In this document: piece by piece, positions 62,753 through 64,000 of the stretch
Layout: every line of letters begins with the position of its first letter
How positions within the stretch are numbered: position 1 is the first letter of the stretch
Notes under the pieces: generated by a model
What the model was told of the DNA's origin: nothing
Database searches by the model: none
The model's input: the letters and a program-made list of their open reading frames with translations, nothing else
NCBI GenBank assembly: GCA_947489085.1
Contig: CANLCJ010000016.1
Coordinates: forward strand, 31,326 to 95,325
DNA length: 64,000 nucleotides
Direction: 5' to 3'
Source of the DNA: an uncultured Flavobacteriaceae bacterium
Lineage (GTDB): Bacteria; Bacteroidota; Bacteroidia; Flavobacteriales; Flavobacteriaceae
Made by a program: the position numbers and the translations under genes

Positions 62753-63976
62753 TTACCACTCGTATTTACCAGATTTGTTTTTCTTCGCATTGTCTATGTC
62801 TATACCGTAGCCAGCCATAAGTGTTTTGTAATCTTTTTCAAAATAAAACAGCAGTACGCTAAGTTTTTGGTTTAGCTTTTTCTTGTTGCGTTTGTAGTAG
62901 TAACTGTAGGCATATTTATTGTAGTAATAATCTTTAATACTACCCAATACTGCCTGTTGCTGTGTATCGTCTAGCTTGTGTTCTTTTAAAATAAGAGCTA
63001 ATTGATTGTTTGCCGCTTCTATGGCTTTAGGTTGTAGTTTATCTCCTAACATACTAGAGAACTCCTCTATACTTAGCAGTGCGGTAACAGCATTTTGAAA
63101 TTCGATACCAATTTCAGCAGGTGTTTTAACGCCAATATTTTCTACCAAAGCATACTCATCGTTACCGGCTCTAATATGGTTGCGATAGGCTTTAATAGCA
63201 GTACGCCGTTGGGTAATAAGTTGCCAAAGCGTTTGGGTTTTGTCTTTAGTTATTCCAGCTTTTTTAGCTTTATCGTAAAATGCAGCTTCTGCGGCATCCT
63301 GTTTGTTGTGCTTATTCGTGTCTACAAGCGTTTTAGCAATGGCTTGTAAATTGAGCTCTGCCATATCGACCTCTAAAGGCAAACGATGGCTTAATTTGGA
63401 ATGGAGCGTTGTTGTAATTACAGAAATAAAACTATCTCTAACTTGTGTTTTAACTTCTGGAGTTACCTGTTTTAATGCACCCATTCTATCGCTTGCGCTT
63501 GAGGCACTACAAACCGCCAACCCAGATATTAAATCTGCAAGGTCTGGTGTGTTTGCTAAAGTGGTTAAAGTAGTTTCAAAATGTGCTTTATCTTCTATAA
63601 AAGAATAGAAGTTGTACTTTGTGTATAGGTGCTTTTTATCATCTTGCAACTGGCACTTGCCTGCCATATACCGCCACTTACTATCTATTTGCCTTAGTCT
63701 GGATTTTGCCTTGCTTATTGCCGATTTAAGAGTTTCTATATTTTCATCTGGCGTTGCTCTTGCAGCTCGTTTAGCTTCTGCGTGGAAAGGAAATCTATTA
63801 TTTGCTATGGCCTGCGCTTTAAAATTAGTGAAAAGTTGTGCTTGCAAATCTTGCAAATAAGCTTTTGGTAAAGCGTTTAATTGGCGACCTTCGCTAAAGG
63901 TGGTCACACGTTTCCATAGCCTGGGATCAAGTCCAAAAGTTGTGTGTGAAATGATATAAAATTTTGATTTTTGCAA
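62753..63976 (-). CDS. Hypothetical protein near right edge, start uncertain
   Basis: 407 codons from a TTG at 63976; an in-frame TAA lies 24 bases before it and there is no ATG nearby. The N-terminus (SHTTFGLDPRLWKRVTTF) does not look like a natural start and has no signal peptide, so a frameshift or truncation is likely. All-helical, Lys/Ala-rich, Tyr-rich near the end (DYYYNKYAYSYYYKRNKKK). Same strand and 40 bp from the Sel1/T9SS gene, so possibly the same operon. Function unknown. Confidence 0.5.
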   Translation of the reverse strand: MQKSKFYIISHTTFGLDPRLWKRVTTFSEGRQLNALPKAYLQDLQAQLFTNFKAQAIANNRFPFHAEAKRAARATPDENIETLKSAISKAKSRLRQIDSKWRYMAGKCQLQDDKKHLYTKYNFYSFIEDKAHFETTLTTLANTPDLADLISGLAVCSASSASDRMGALKQVTPEVKTQVRDSFISVITTTLHSKLSHRLPLEVDMAELNLQAIAKTLVDTNKHNKQDAAEAAFYDKAKKAGITKDKTQTLWQLITQRRTAIKAYRNHIRAGNDEYALVENIGVKTPAEIGIEFQNAVTALLSIEEFSSMLGDKLQPKAIEAANNQLALILKEHKLDDTQQQAVLGSIKDYYYNKYAYSYYYKRNKKKLNQKLSVLLFYFEKDYKTLMAGYGIDIDNAKKNKSGKYEW

Positions 63977-64000
63977 AAACGTTGCACATTGGAATTAACC

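Overview
The window looks like chromosome from a member of the Flavobacteriaceae (Bacteroidota). It is AT-rich and carries the gliding genes gldE and gldD, a large TonB-dependent receptor paired with a DUF5689 lipoprotein, a protein with a T9SS C-terminal sorting domain, a Hcp/VgrG pair of the Bacteroidota T6SS type, an L21 with a helix-hairpin-helix tail, and promoters matching TTG-N19-TAnnTTTG. No rRNA, tRNA or CRISPR was recognised. I cannot name the genus.

Layout. 0-22.6 kb is ordinary core chromosome: a patatin/Omp85-type protein cut by the left edge, DUF3108, tryptophan 2,3-dioxygenase, an M23 lipoprotein, pgi, an EEP nuclease divergent from a TonB receptor and DUF5689 lipoprotein, RNase G, a tiny basic ribosomal-type protein, HU, mutY, ssb, gldE, gldD and an EamA transporter. 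A pair of ~140-bp inverted repeats brackets the rng-HU-mutY block.

22.6-42.9 kb is an accessory T6SS effector island. It is bounded by ~310-bp direct repeats made of the 3' end of the EamA gene plus a DUF4199-type gene. It carries hcp, vgrG, a VgrG-tail-like effector with a membrane partner, a putative adaptor, and a 1239-residue effector with a LysM-like start, a PAAR-like DUF4280 domain, Ig-like modules and a C-terminus joining a GH104-type muramidase to an NlpC/P60-like amidase. Behind it lies a run of five further C-terminal toxin cassettes (M23, GH24, SLT-type, amidase). They lack credible starts, each begins near fragments of the effector's own linker, and each is followed by an intact immunity-type lipoprotein gene. 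The immunity lipoproteins appear modular in step with the toxins: lipoproteins after amidase cassettes share an N-terminal domain, and those after SLT-type cassettes share a C-terminal domain. This resembles orphan CdiA-CT or Rhs-CT arrays, but for a PAAR-like T6SS effector.

43-51.8 kb is core chromosome again: rplU-rpmA, DUF1569, two secreted proteins with PilJ-type domains, ahcY, a phosphopantetheinyl transferase, a GGGP synthase homologue and DUF4301.

52-64 kb (minus strand) is a second modular locus. It has a Sel1-repeat protein with a T9SS sorting domain, a 928-residue secreted protein ending in a calcium-binding-type linker and a JAMM-like metallopeptidase motif, two displaced copies of that linker plus other C-terminal domains, and six small secreted DUF6705-like proteins. 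One such protein sits 6-15 bp after each cassette, as an immunity protein would. Function is inferred throughout this region.
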